Source of the DNA: Jacaranda mimosifolia
Taxonomy: Eukaryota > Streptophyta > Magnoliopsida > Lamiales > Bignoniaceae
Reading direction: 5' to 3'
DNA length: 64,000 bases
Assembly: GCA_018894105.1 (NCBI GenBank)
Contig: CM032127.1
Span: 29,194,369-29,258,368 of the forward strand
This document shows positions 46,036 to 58,003 of the stretch, in pieces. Each line of letters opens with the position of its first letter. The stretch's first letter is position 1. Both the position numbers and the translations under genes were made by a program. Below the pieces are notes generated by a model, which saw nothing but the letters and a program-made list of their open reading frames with translations, had not been told where the DNA came from and ran no database searches.

Positions 46036-49000
46036 TGTAACACCCCTAACATTTAGTTTTTTGGAAATAAGAATTTAGAAAGCAAGGTATTGGTTGATCG
46101 GATTTTAGGGTTGAAAAATAAATAAAAAGGACTTGATTGCAAAAATTCTGAAAGTTTGGGGTCAAAATAGAATTTAACAAGACTTGATTAGATCACATTT
46201 TAAGAAGTTTGTGGGCTTGCATTGAAATAATTTAGGTGAAAGGGGTCCAAGTAAAGCACTATATTAATTTGGGGCCAATAGGAAAGGTTTTCGAAACTTG
46301 GTGGACCTAACTGAAAACCTTAACAAAATTTTGGGGGTGAAATTGCAATTTCCAAACGATTGCATTTTAAATAGTGGTCAGCTCTCCATTCTTCATTTTC
46401 TTCTCCAATATGCACCGATTCTCTCCCTCCCACCGACGACTCACTCCAATGACAGAAACACCTCAAATTATATACCATTCTCTTCCTCTCTTCGAGTAGA
46501 ACACAACGGTATAAGTTTCTCCTTAAACCTACCAGCGTAATGACCAAAAAATGGGCCAGAAATTTCAGCACAGCGGGGCTTGATGGGTCTTTCATCTCCG
46601 GTGACCGAAGTTCAAGAATCGGTGCTGGGTTTTGTAGCCTTTAGCTTAAGGATCACGCCAGTGTTTTCAGATTCTCAAACGGACCACTATGGATGGAGGA
46701 ATTAAGGAAAACTAGTGATGACAGAAGTGGTGGTGTTGGGCGGTTGAGGCTGAAATTGAAGCTCAATTCGATGGTGTTTGGCAAAATTGACTTGGGGGTT
46801 TACTTAGTTGAGTTGAAAGGAGCATTTTGGTAGTATTATTGAGCTTTTTTAGCGACTGTGCACAGCGGCGCTCTGGCGGCCAACGATGCCACTCGAGCGG
46901 TGCTCCAGCTGCTCTAAGACAGTTTCTCCAGCTCATCGTGGTGATCGTAATTGTGGTCTTGGTTCATGATTTTGAGGTCCGGTTAAGCAAATTCTTAGGT
47001 AAAGATAGGTATTGAGTTTAGGATTCTTGTACCGTTTTAAGTTCGTATGAATTTTGTGTTTTGTAAGAAAAGCTAAGAAATGTGTGTCAAGTGGTGATCT
47101 TTATATGCATGCATGGATTATTATATGGTTTAGTAGGCCTAAATTTGAATTAAATTTTTGATTTTTGGGTAATTGAGTTAATTGAAAATTTTGGAACCCT
47201 AACTTGTGGATTTTATGGATTTGGAACCAAGTGATAATAATCGGATTATTTAAGGTGATGTGGGACTAAGATTTGGAACATGCATATGCCATGACAAGTC
47301 TAGTAAACTTGGATTGTATTCTTTTATGAAAATTTTGGGAAATAATCGAGTTAATCGGAGGAAAACCCTTATTTTATGAATTGTATTGTTGATTCGAGAT
47401 AATGATATGAGGTTAATTATATAAATAAGAACTTGAATATGCCCTTTTGCTAGTACCAATATAAACCCTGTAAATCTTTTTGTATTAATGGTGTAACTAG
47501 CCATACCGTAATGATAGTATCAATCGAACCCTAATTATCGTATTGATTAATTAACCTGTAATTTTTGGACTATTAATAGTGAGATTTTAATTCTGAAGGA
47601 TTATTAAGGTTGAGTGGGGATTTTGAATGTGAACCTACTCTTTTGGTTAAGTGACAACGAAGTGGGTCCGCGGACCAATAGATTGCTAATTGTGGATTGC
47701 ATTTTCTAAAACTTTAAAGATGAGGTCTGCCACTCTGGCACTTTCTCATATCTGTTTGTTTTGTGACGAACGCCTATGAAGGTTGCCGTTTGACTTGATT
47801 CGAAAACTTATTGATTCTCGATTGTCAAATTTTATGACTTACATGTATTCTTGGATACTATTATATGTTTGAATCCGTTCTGGTGCCCAGAACTTTCTTT
47901 ACATTGTCAGATTTCTGTCCCTTATACCCCTGCCTTGTCGGCTAACCCCATGTTCTTGATATCTATGAAAGTAATATTTAAAAGGGTTTGATAGACCTAT
48001 TTGCGTCAAAAGTTCTCTTAAATTGTTCATGTAGCTTGTTTATTGGAATAGGCTTTGCTGGCTATTTGCCTTGTAAATTGTAAATCTGGTAAAGTTTCGA
48101 AATGTTCGTGTTATTGCTTGAAACGTTGAATTGATATCTGTTGGCATTATATCTTTCAACCTATGGGGATGCCCTTACGAAGTTCAACCCGAAGGGATGC
48201 CATGGGAAGTTAGGCCCAATGTTAGGTCTGAAAGGATGACTAGGTGGTACGGACCGATGGTGACATATCTCCCGGCTAGTACCCACCTATGATCCTGACT
48301 TACAAGTAGCTAGAGGTAGCGAACTGTAAGTGGTAGGATCGGGTATGTCGTCGACCATGCCATAAAAGCAAATTGTTACACACCGAGCTGTGTGCTCGAG
48401 CAAAGGGAGATATAAGGAGAAAGTTTTCAAGTTCAAGTTAAATGCTATTGTAAAGTTATCTCGTATTCATCAAGAAGAAATAAGGAAGGATGCCAATAGG
48501 CTAGCTAAATGTTTTCATGTTTCATGTTTTTATGAGTCTAAATCTAATTATCGTCAATCATGAACTGATTTTCTGATTTATTATCAATGACCTTGTTTAT
48601 CGCCATTGAAATTCAATATTTTTCCTCTATCTTCTATTATGTATTTCCCTCACTGAGTCCTTAAGACTCACCCTCCTATGCATTTCTTAAATATTTTCAG
48701 AAAGGTATGAATAGTGAAGAATGAGGACTGATGCTTTCTCAGAAAGACTATTTATGATAGGCATTTGGATATCATCTGATGGTGATTATTGGATTTGAGA
48801 TTGTGGATAGGACTGAACTCAGTTGGAAGACTTTTAGCTTGTATACAATGTTGGCATGTAGTGTTATTTTAAGTTGAAATTTGCTATTATTTATAAGACA
48901 TTAGAATGTGAATATGTTGCACTTCTTGTGGTGTCTCTTGAAGTTTGAATTTTGTTGTTTTTGGTTGCACGTATTGCGCACTCTGAAATGATCTTTTGAG

Positions 49001-49165
49001 GCAGTTTTAAGCTGCTATCACTTGAGTTGTAAAATTTTGGGTTGTTGTGCAGTTTTATGAATTGAAATTGAATTTTGGAGGTGCATTTTGGATTTAAACT
49101 ATTATGGAAAAGATTTGAGTAGTACCTTGGCCCGAAAGTAGGCACCTCCTAGATGGGGCGCTATA
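46036..49165 (+). repeat. Gypsy 2 5' LTR
   Basis: It starts TGTAACACCCCTAAC and ends near GGGGCGCTATA. It matches 61358-64000 over the whole visible length, with many substitutions and small indels. The 3130-bp length is large for an LTR. Short frames inside, such as 46298-46540 and 46827-47015, are not conserved as frames between the two copies and are taken as non-coding. Confidence 0.92.
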
Positions 49166-49169
49166 GAGG

Positions 49170-49188
49170 TAGTATCAGATCCTAGGTT
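49170..49188 (+). other. Gypsy 2 primer-binding site (tRNA-iMet type)
   Basis: TAGTATCAGATCCTAGGTT starts about 4 nt after the LTR. It matches the TGGTATCAGAGCC(T)AGGTT pattern with two changes. Confidence 0.85.
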
Positions 49189-49505
49189 ATCAATGGCCTA
49201 GGCATTTGGGTATGATTAGGTTTCGTGACTGAATTTTTGTTTGGATTAGTTTGAGTATGAATTTTTGGGTATCTTGCATATTGGGAAGTTTTTGTGTGAT
49301 TCAAGGATTTAAGATGAACTTGATCAGTTGATATTTGTAAGATGAGTTTGAGTACTACAAATTGTAAACACTTGAGTTGAGGAAAACCTGAGTTATCGTA
49401 GGATCTGATCCTAGGATATGACTCTCGCATTGTAGGGAATAAGCTTGATTTTGAAAATGCCTTAGATGTATATTTGAGTTAAGGGATATATAAGTCATGC
49501 CAAGA
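49189..49505 (+). other. Gypsy 2 leader, left of the CACTA insertion
   Basis: Non-coding leader of the Gypsy element. The bases AGA at 49503-49505 are the left target duplication of the CACTA element. Confidence 0.6.
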
Positions 49506-49978
49506 CACTACAACAATTTGCAGTTCACGTAACTACAACAATTTGTACAAAAATTGGTTCCGTAACTATACCCTACTGGCAAATTTTGGCTTTATAGTTT
49601 TGGTACACTAACTTTTGAATTTTGGCAATTTGAGGACAAATCTAGCCCGAGTTCATTTGCAGCAAGCCTGATCCACATGGCGCCACATCACATCCTCTCT
49701 CCTACGTGGCATGTGGTGTGGCAACCCTTTCTTGCCATGTATTTTACTAGACCAAAAAAAAAAAAGGATATTTGCACAAAAAATTAAAAATAGGTACATA
49801 AAAATTGAAAAAAGCAAAAAGATAAAAAAAAAAGATAAATCTTGAAAAATATTTACATACTTATATATGTTTATATATATATATATATATTCACACATAT
49901 AAACACACATACACATGTATCCCACTTGCTAAATTATCAAATTAAATGAACTAAGTCCTAAAAAAGTTTAAAACTTGC

Positions 49979-50770
49979 ACATTAGAATTTAAAATATCAA
50001 ATATCCTTCAAATTTATAAAATTTTATTTCATACGAATTTACCATCTAAATTTTTTTAAAAATCTAATTTATCACTTTAGGCAATATAATTTTAATAATA
50101 TTAAGTTAAAATATCTAATAATATTAAAATAATAAAAATTTAAGTCTATCCTATTATCTATATAATTCAAAATTACATAAGAATATTAAAATGATAAATA
50201 CATCTAAATAATTCTGTTAAATATAAATATATTTTATTTATTAATTCAAATATGACAAAAACAACTTAAACAATAAAATTTTAAGTCTGTCTTCCTAACT
50301 ATATAATTATAAATTACATAATAATATTAAAATCAAAAATATTATAAACATTAGAATTTAAAATATCAAATATCCTTCAAATTTATAAAATTTTATTTCA
50401 TACAACTTTATCATCTAAATTTTTTTTAAAATCTAACTTATAACTTTAGGCCATATAATTTTAATAATATTAAGTTAAAATATTTAATAATGTTAAAATA
50501 GTAACATATCTAATAATTTAAATAAATTTTGTTGACTTTATTTGTTAAGTTAAAAATGAAATAAAAATTAAACAATAAAAATTTAAGTCTATCCTATTAT
50601 CTATATAATTCAAAATTACATAATAACATTAAAATGATAAATACATCTAAAATAATTCTATTAAACATAAATATATTTTATTTATTAATTCAGATATAAC
50701 AAAATAAAACTTGAACAATAAAATTTTGAGTCTATCATCCTAGCTATATAATTATAAATTAAATAATAAA
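49979..50770. repeat. About 369-bp direct tandem duplication in the CACTA interior
   Basis: The phrase ATTAGAATTTAAAATATC at 49982 recurs at 50351 and is followed by near-parallel sequence (TTAAGTCTATCCTATTATC words at about 50141 and 50583). The second unit is slightly rearranged. Confidence 0.8.
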
Positions 50771-50830
50771 ATAAAAATAAAAAATATTCTAAAATAATTC
50801 AATTATTCAATTAATATAAATATAAAATTC

Positions 50831-50844
50831 AATAATAATAATAA

Positions 50845-50875
<31 letters not shown>

Positions 50876-50878
50876 AAT
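50831..50878. repeat. (AAT)n/(GAA)n microsatellite
   Basis: A run of AAT triplets passes into a run of GAA triplets of about 33 bp. Confidence 0.95.
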
Positions 50879-50919
50879 CCCCATCTTTCTCGTCCAGCAC
50901 TTCATATATTTCTCATTTC

Positions 50920-51420
50920 ATACATATATGTATAAGTTTATCATTGTTTCTCATTTCTTATTATTTCATATATTCTCATTTTATACATACATATATATAT
51001 ATATATTTGTCTATAAAATTTTAAATAATTTTTATTTTTATCTTTTTTCTTTCTAATTATTCATACATGTATACTTATTTTTTCTATTTGTACTTATTCA
51101 CATATATATATAATATACATATATATAAATTTATCAATAAAATTTAAATTACTTTTATTTTATCTATTTTTTTTATTTATGCATTACAAATTAAATAATA
51201 TTTAATATTTGTAAAAACATATATATAATATAATTTTTTATTCATACTTATATGCATATATAGTATATATATACATATAGATATAAATTTCAATAAAATT
51301 TAAAGAAGATTCATCATATATTTCTCATTTTATACATATATAAATTTATCATTATTTCTCATTTCTCATTATTTCATATACTCTTATTTTATACATATGT
51401 ATAAATTTATTTAATGAATT
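50920..51420. repeat. AT-rich dispersed block, copy 1 (CACTA interior)
   Basis: It contains CATATATTTCTCATTT, TTATCATTGTTTCTCATTT, TTCATACATGTATACTTATT and AAATTTATCAATAAAATTTA. The same words in the same order recur at 54700-55110 and 55775-56090. A partial fourth copy starts at 51310. Confidence 0.8.
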
Positions 51421-51479
51421 TGGATGACAATGCAATTTTGTTTCCCTCCAACTTTGTACTCCCTCCAAAATTTGGCCCA

Positions 51480-52430
51480 TAAAAAATATTAAAATTTTTT
51501 TTTATTATTAGTTTGACATAATAATTTAACTTGATTTCTTCCAAAAAATTGATTCCCTCTAACAATAATAAATTCTCTTCATTTTTTCAATTCCTCTAAA
51601 TTTTAGCTCCTCCATTTTTTTTTTGTATAAATAATATAGCAAAATTAATTTCTTTTATCTTAGATTATATGATGAATTGACATATAATTTTCTATTATAG
51701 TTAAAATAGTTAAATAACATATAATTTGGACTTATAAATTTTGGTGCTTAACAATTTAATTTTTTATTATAATTTATTACAATATTTATTTATAAAAATT
51801 CTAAAAACTCCTTAAAATAAATAGTTAAAGGTTACATACCTGAATAACAAAAGAAAAGAAAGAAATCTAGTTTACCATAACACTTAATGAAAAGAAAACG
51901 GTCCCTGAAGTTAGCTTGTTAATTTTACATTTCGTATTTTAATCGTTGTATTGGTCAATTAAAGATTTTTATAACTTATAGATATCTATATGTTAATTGT
52001 GTGTATGTTTTACTATATTAATTGCTAAAATGAAGATAACTTTAGTGGTTTAATATAGTGTAAAAAAAGTATTAACTTAAAGTATATTATTAAATATAAT
52101 GACTATTAACTTTCATAGACCTGAACAAGTTGTTCTTAAGAATTAGTTGGTCTACATATTATATTTCCTTCAAAAAATAAGTTTCCCTCCAAAAATGAAT
52201 TCCCTTATTACTTTTTTATTCCCTCCAAATTTTTGCTCCTCCCTCCATTTTGTGTATGAATAGTATGTACAAAAATTATTTATTTTATCTTATATTATAA
52301 GATAAATTATGATGTATTATTATGGAGCTTAAAAATTTAATTCTATTTTTTGTTATTATTTATTAGGACATTGTTTTTGAACAAAAATATTTTAGAAAAA
52401 TTGTTTATAAATTCTAAAAACTTTAGTCTT
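51480..52430. repeat. Pair of diverged direct repeats (about 300 bp) in the CACTA interior
   Basis: The block at about 51530-51810 (TTCCCTC, AATTTTAGCTCCTCC, TTTTATCTTAGATTATA, AAATTCTAAAAACTCC) is echoed in order at about 52165-52430 (TTCCCTCC, TTTTTGCTCCTCC, TTTTATCTTATATTATAAG, AAATTCTAAAAAC). The remaining DNA from 52430 to 53700 is AT-rich without a recognisable gene. Confidence 0.65.
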
Positions 52431-53754
52431 TACGTGTAATTAATTTCATTTTAAAAATTAAAATATTCTGTACTAATAATATATTGATGTGGACACAAAT
52501 TGTTTTAAAATTGATCAACTTGTATAACTTTAATATAGTTGGAAATTTTGAAATTATTTTGAAATACTCACGACATTATAATATAAACTTAGTAATATAG
52601 TTATAAGTTTAATAAAATTATTTTTTATCCCTATATATTTAATTAAATATTTGAAGAACTGTTAGCATCCTTAACAAATTTGTAGACGTTGATTAAAAAT
52701 TTATATTAAAATTCAAAAATATCATTCAAAAGTTGTTTTGATTATCTTTAAGACAAAGATACCCTTGAACTTATTTGTAACTTTAACATGAGGGTTTAAC
52801 TTTAATATTATTTAAATTACTCAGAATAAATTTAAATAATTTTATTAATAATTTTTTTAAATATTAAATAATCTTTTAATTAAAGTTGGATTAAAAAAAT
52901 AAAATTTTAAAATCATCAACATATGTAAAGTAATTTAATTAAACATATTTATTAATTATAAAATAAAAATAAAAATCAAATCAATCTCTTAATTAAATAT
53001 GATTTTATTTTTAAATTACATCTCAATAATATTAAAAAATAATCATATCTAAAATAATTTATTTATATTAAGTTAAATATATTTATTAAATAGAAAAAAT
53101 ATATATTAACTAAAATAAATAATTTAAAAATAAAAATAAGATCTAAAAATATCATACTAACACTAGTAATTTTAAAATGTCTATTTCACCCTGTCAACCC
53201 AACAAAAAAAATAATTGATATGATATCTTGTTCCCTTCTAAAACACAAATAAATAAATAATTTTCTCCCGATTCATTTTTCACCTACCACCCAAAATACA
53301 AACAAACAACCATCATATTTTCCAACCCCACTTCCAAAAAAACCATATTACTAAAATATTTTGACAAATTGCTCCAATTCATAAACAAACAAGCCCTAAT
53401 TTAAACTAATTTATCAATTAATAAATATTTAAATAAGTCAAAATGTGGAAGATTTAGAGTTGGAACCCTGTGAGACCTTGATGTGTGTGTATATATAAAT
53501 AAAAAAATTAAATTTATTTATTAATCAAAATAAATAATTTAAATAAAAATAAAATCTAAAATTTTATCCTAACAATATAATTTTAAATAAATAAATATTT
53601 TTAATTATTTTGAACAAAATAATGTAATGATTTTAAATAAATAACATAAGTAAAAAAATTAATTTAAGTTAATTTAATTAAAATTTATTAATTAACAATA
53701 AATAAATAAGTAATATATATATATATATATATTTTCCTTCTTCCACACGTCCCC

Positions 53755-53945
53755 CCACACCCATCCCTATCTCTTCCAACCAGCCCTCCCCCACCCCAAG
53801 CCTGGCCATGGCCGGCCAGTGGCCAGCGACTGGTTGGCTATGGCCGGCTGCTGGCCATATTTCCATGGCCAGACCTAGCGGCCGACCATGGCCATGGCAG
53901 GCCGTTGGCTGGCCATATTTCCATGGCCGGTAGTGAGTGGTTGGG
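53755..53945. repeat. GC-rich TGGCCATGGCC-type block
   Basis: About 190 bp of GC-rich DNA lies between (TA)n tracts (about 53712-53732 and 53963-53987). GGCCATGGCC, GGCCGGCCA and TGGCCATATTTCCATGGCC words repeat in both orientations, so the block can fold back on itself. Open frames crossing it are low-complexity chance frames. Confidence 0.75.
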
Positions 53946-54699
53946 GGAGAGGGAGTGGATGTTATATATATATATATATATATATATTTATGTATATTTA
54001 TATGATATTTATTTTATATATATTTATATTGATATTATACATATACATATATATATTTATATGATATTTATATTGATATATAAAAAAAAATTATGAGGAT
54101 TTTGTTATATATTTTTAAATTTTATTATTATTTTTTAAAAAAATTTAACGAATGTTGATTGGGCAATTCAAATTTTGTGGAATTTTTACAAATAAGTCAA
54201 AAATTTGAGCTGTTGGATAATTAATTTTTTTTAATTTAACAGTTTTTCCTGAATACTAATGGAAGTTGAGGTGCTATCCCAAATGTATTAAAAAATTTAG
54301 AGTTTTGGTCCTATAAGTGTCAACTTAATTATCGAAAGTGCACCAAAAGTATAATTTTTCCAATATAACCAAACACTGCATTGAAATGGTAATAATTTTA
54401 TTGGGCTAGTTGCAATTTACCCCGATGTGATTTATGAAATAAGTATCAAATCCACATGTGGAAAATATATATATATATATATATATAAAACAACTTCTTT
54501 ATGTTTTATAAAACCACGCATGCCGCCTCCCCCTCCACACTTATTGCCCATTTAATGTAATTTTAATATAAAAAGATCAATTTACCCTTAATCATTTCAC
54601 ATATATACAATTCAATTTCAATAACTTTTTATTATCATATTTTATTTATTTATTCTTTTTTTTCATTCTTTTCTTTTCTTTTCTTTTTATTCTCATTTC

Positions 54700-54787
54700 T
54701 CCCTTCTATTATTTCATATATTTCTCATTTTATACATATATATAAATTTATCATTGTTTCTCATTTCTCAATATTTCATATATTCTC

Positions 54788-54824
<37 letters not shown>

Positions 54825-55330
54825 TTATATATATAAATTTATCTATAAATTTTAAATAATTTTTATTTTTATCTTTTTTCTTTCTAATTATTCATACATG
54901 TATACTTATTTTTTATATTTATACTATTCACATAAATATAATATACATATTTATAAATTTATCAATAAAATTTAAATTACAAATTTTTATCTATTTTTCT
55001 ATTATATTTTTCTATTTATAATATAATATAATTTAATTTAAATTACTTTTATTTTATCTACTTTTACTTTTATTTATAATATAATTTTTTGTTCGTACTT
55101 ATTTACATATATAGTGTATATATATATACGCCACAAGAAAATAGGTTAATCGCGCCATATACTTTGCGCTGATTTTTCTAAACTGCCACAATTAATAATA
55201 TTATTTCTTTTACTTATTAGATTGCTCTTTGTTTTTAACTTTAAAGGGTTTTGTCCATAATTTTTTAATATATATATATGTGTGTGTAATGCCAATTATT
55301 TTTTAAAAACAATCTTATTTAATTTTAATT
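54700..55330. repeat. Duplicated AT-rich block with CACTA-like terminus, copy 2
   Basis: It starts with the same words as copy 1 and includes an (AC)n run at about 54794-54820. At 55129 it passes into a mutated terminus, CGCCACAAGAAAATAGG, then TTTGCGCTGATTTTTCTAAA and a tail shared with 55775-56450. It lacks about 160 bp that the next copy has after the terminus. Confidence 0.8.
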
Positions 55331-55774
55331 TTTGATTAAGAATCAATTAAGTTAAGACAAAACTATGATAGTAAAGATAAAAAAAAAGTAAAATAAATCA
55401 AAATAAATATATAAAATAATTATAAAGTTAAAATCAATATTAATATATAAGTTAATAGAAACCTTTTAATTTGACTCATAACTTAGTTATCCAATAATTA
55501 AGTGAAGAAAAGAGTTTGGCATTAGTCATATAAAGTTAAAACTATAGTAAGTTGATAAAATAATTATAAACTTAAAATTGATTTTAAAATATGAATTAGT
55601 GACAAAATATGAGGATGAAATTATAATGTAAAATAAAATATAGAAAAAACAAATTATTCTATTCATTCTCAAATTTTTGTATAAATATAATTGGATATTC
55701 ATATTATATTTTGCAAATAACAAAAAAATAGTGAATAACAAAAAAAGTTGTTAACCTTTCCAATAATCAAAATC
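55331..55774. other. AT-rich spacer between duplicated blocks (CACTA interior)
   Basis: The minus frame 55526-55741 is extremely AT-biased (Ile, Tyr, Phe) and is taken as chance. Nothing else was recognised. Confidence 0.5.
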
Positions 55775-56450
55775 AAAATTTCTCATTATTTCTTATATTC
55801 TCATTTTATACATATATATATAAATTTATCTATAAAATTTTAAATAATTTTTGTTTTTATCTTTTTTCTTTCGCATTATTCATACATGTATACTTATTTT
55901 TTCCATTTATACTTATTCACATATATATAATATACATATATATAAATTTATCAATAAAATTTAAATTACTTTTATTTTTATCTATTTTTTCTATTTATTC
56001 ATTCCAAATTAAATAATATTTAATATTTATAACTATGTATATACTATAATTTTTCATTCAAACTTATATACATATATAGTATATATATATATACACACAT
56101 ACACTACAAGAAAATAGGTTAATCGCGGCATATATTTTGTGATGGTTTGTCTCAACCGCCGCAAAATATTAATTTGACGATGGTTAAGCAACAATTTATC
56201 CAAACCGCCACTGAATTAGCCATTTAGCGGCGGTTTCAAAAAACCGCTGTGGAATTCATAATAAATGGCGCGGTTAGCGTAACATTCCTTGAATGAATAA
56301 CTTAGCGCTGATTTTTCTAAACCGCCGGAATTAATAATATTGTTACTTTTGCTCGTTAGATTGCCCTTTGTTTTTTACTTTAAAGGGTTTTGTTCACATT
56401 TTTTTAATATATATATATATATATATGCAATGCCAATTATTTTTTATAAA
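55775..56450. repeat. Duplicated AT-rich block with CACTA-like terminus, copy 3
   Basis: Words are shared with 54700-55330. At 56102 it holds CACTACAAGAAAATAGG followed by inverted GC-rich words (CAACCGCCGCAAAA, TTTAGCGGCGGTTTC, AAAAAACCGC). This is the look of a left end of a different, common plant CACTA family. No matching right end was found, so it is a fragment. Confidence 0.8.
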
Positions 56451-56837
56451 TATTTTTTTTATAAATTTCTAAAATAAAGTATTTTATATTTTAAGCTCTT
56501 CTACAAAAATATTAAGTCTTTACCTAACAATTTATATATACATATATGTAATAAAATTTCTTTGCTTCATGCAGCTATGTTATATAATTATCTCATACTT
56601 TTTGTTTATTTCTTTAATTCACTATTTGATACTCTTATTTTATTTATTCAAATGACAATTATTATTATTTTTTAAACATAAAATAATGTTTGCTTGATAA
56701 CATGTGAAATTGCTTGAGAGATCTATATGGAAGAGACGAATAAGTAATTGAGCAAATGCAAATATTAATATTTGGACGTGCAGCCAAGATGCTTAGGTGC
56801 TTGCTTGTGGGTGGGCATGGCATGGGATCGAAACCTG

Positions 56838-57840
56838 CTGCCAGCAGATTAGGGGAGGAATTTGCGCTGGGCCTGGCGGGCCGGTGTAGGTGCTGGGCCT
56901 TGCGGGTGGGCCAGTGTGGCGCTGGGCTTGCTCTGCCAACTTGCGGGGTGGGCTGGCCCTAAGCTCGGGTGGGCGTGGCACTGGGCCTGTTGGGCTGGTG
57001 TGGGTGTTGGGCCTGAGCTCGGGTCGACCCGAGGCGCTGGCTCCTGCTACCAGCTTGCCTGTGGGCCGGCCTGTGGCGAACTTGTTGGTGGGCCGTGGGC
57101 CGTTGGGTGCTGCCAGCAGATTAGGGGAGGAGTTTGCGCTGGGCCTGCGGGTGGTATGGCGCTGGGCCTGGCGACCCGGTGTGGGTGCTGGGCCTTTCGG
57201 GTAGGCCAGTGTGGTGCTAGGCCTGCTCTGCCAACTTGCGGATGGGCTGGCCCTAAGCTCGGGTGGGCGTGGCGCTGGGCCTGGTGGGCTGGTGAGGGTG
57301 TTAGGCCTGAGCTCGGGTCGACCCGAGGCGCTGGCTCCTGCTGCCAGCTTGCCTGTGGGCCGGCCTGTGGCGCACTTGTTGGTTTAGTAACAAAATTTTT
57401 ATTTATTTATTTCATTAGTAACGAAATACTTATTTTTGAGCTCGGGTCGACCCGAGGCGCTGGCTCCTGCTACCAGCTTGCCTGTGGGCCGGCCTGTGGC
57501 GCACTTGTTGGTGGGCCGTGGGCCGTTGGGTGCTGCCAGCAGATTAGGGGAGGAGTTTGCGCTGGGCCTGCGGGTGGTATGGCGCTGGGCCTGGCGACCC
57601 GGTGTGGGTGCTGGGCCTTTCGGGTGGGCCAGTGTGGTGCTAGGCCTGCTCTGCCAACTTGCGGGTGGGCTGGCCCTAAGCTCGGGTGGGCGTGGCGCTT
57701 GGCCTGGTGGGCTGGTGAGGGTGATGGGCCTGAGCTCGGGTCGACCCGAGGCGCTGGCTCCTGTTGCCAGCTTGCCTGTGGGCCGGCCTGTGGCGCACTT
57801 GTTGGTGGGCCGTGGGCTGGTGGGTGCTGGGTTAAGCACA
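56838..57840. repeat. GC-rich tandem repeat block, three units of about 300 bp
   Basis: The word CCAGCAGATTAGGGGAGGA starts units at 56841, 57113 and 57536. Each unit has GCTGGGCCT-type words, GCTCTGCCAACTTGCGG, CCCTAAGCTCGGGTGGGCGT and a closing CTTGCCTGTGGGCCGGCC. The 16-bp palindrome CTCGGGTCGACCCGAG occurs at 57018, 57312, 57441 and 57735. Long open frames on both strands (up to 332 codons) exist because the repeat lacks stop codons. They are Gly/Ala/Trp/Cys-rich, resemble no family, and I do not call them genes. Confidence 0.88.
57383..57439. repeat. 57-bp repeat, copy 1 (identical to 58004-58060)
   Basis: It starts TTTAGTAACAAAATTTTT and ends TACTTATTTTTGA. It is identical base for base to 58004-58060, which lies in the terminal region of the CACTA element. 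Confidence 0.93.
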
Positions 57841-58003
57841 ACGAGGTTGCTTGCGAGTGACTGGGCCCTGCTGCGCTCTTACTAGTGGGTTGGTGGACGA
57901 TGGCCTGGGTCGAGCCCAGAGTTCGGCAGCCCAACAGACTTAGGCCCGATGTCAAATGGGCCATCCATATGAAGCAGCCTAAACAGGAGCTCATGCGCAC
58001 ACA

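Noticed and set aside
46298..46595. Frames in the Gypsy 2 LTRs (80-91 codons)
   Set aside because: The corresponding frames in the other LTR (61586-61905) are shifted and of different length, so no protein is conserved.
53905..54096. Ile/Tyr-rich frame after the second GC island
   Set aside because: It is mostly a TA microsatellite read as YIYIYI and does not look coding.
56862..57860. 332-codon open frame in GC-rich DNA
   Set aside because: The frame is a by-product of a stop-poor tandem repeat. Other frames and the opposite strand are also open, composition is Gly/Ala/Trp/Cys-rich, and no domain is recognisable.
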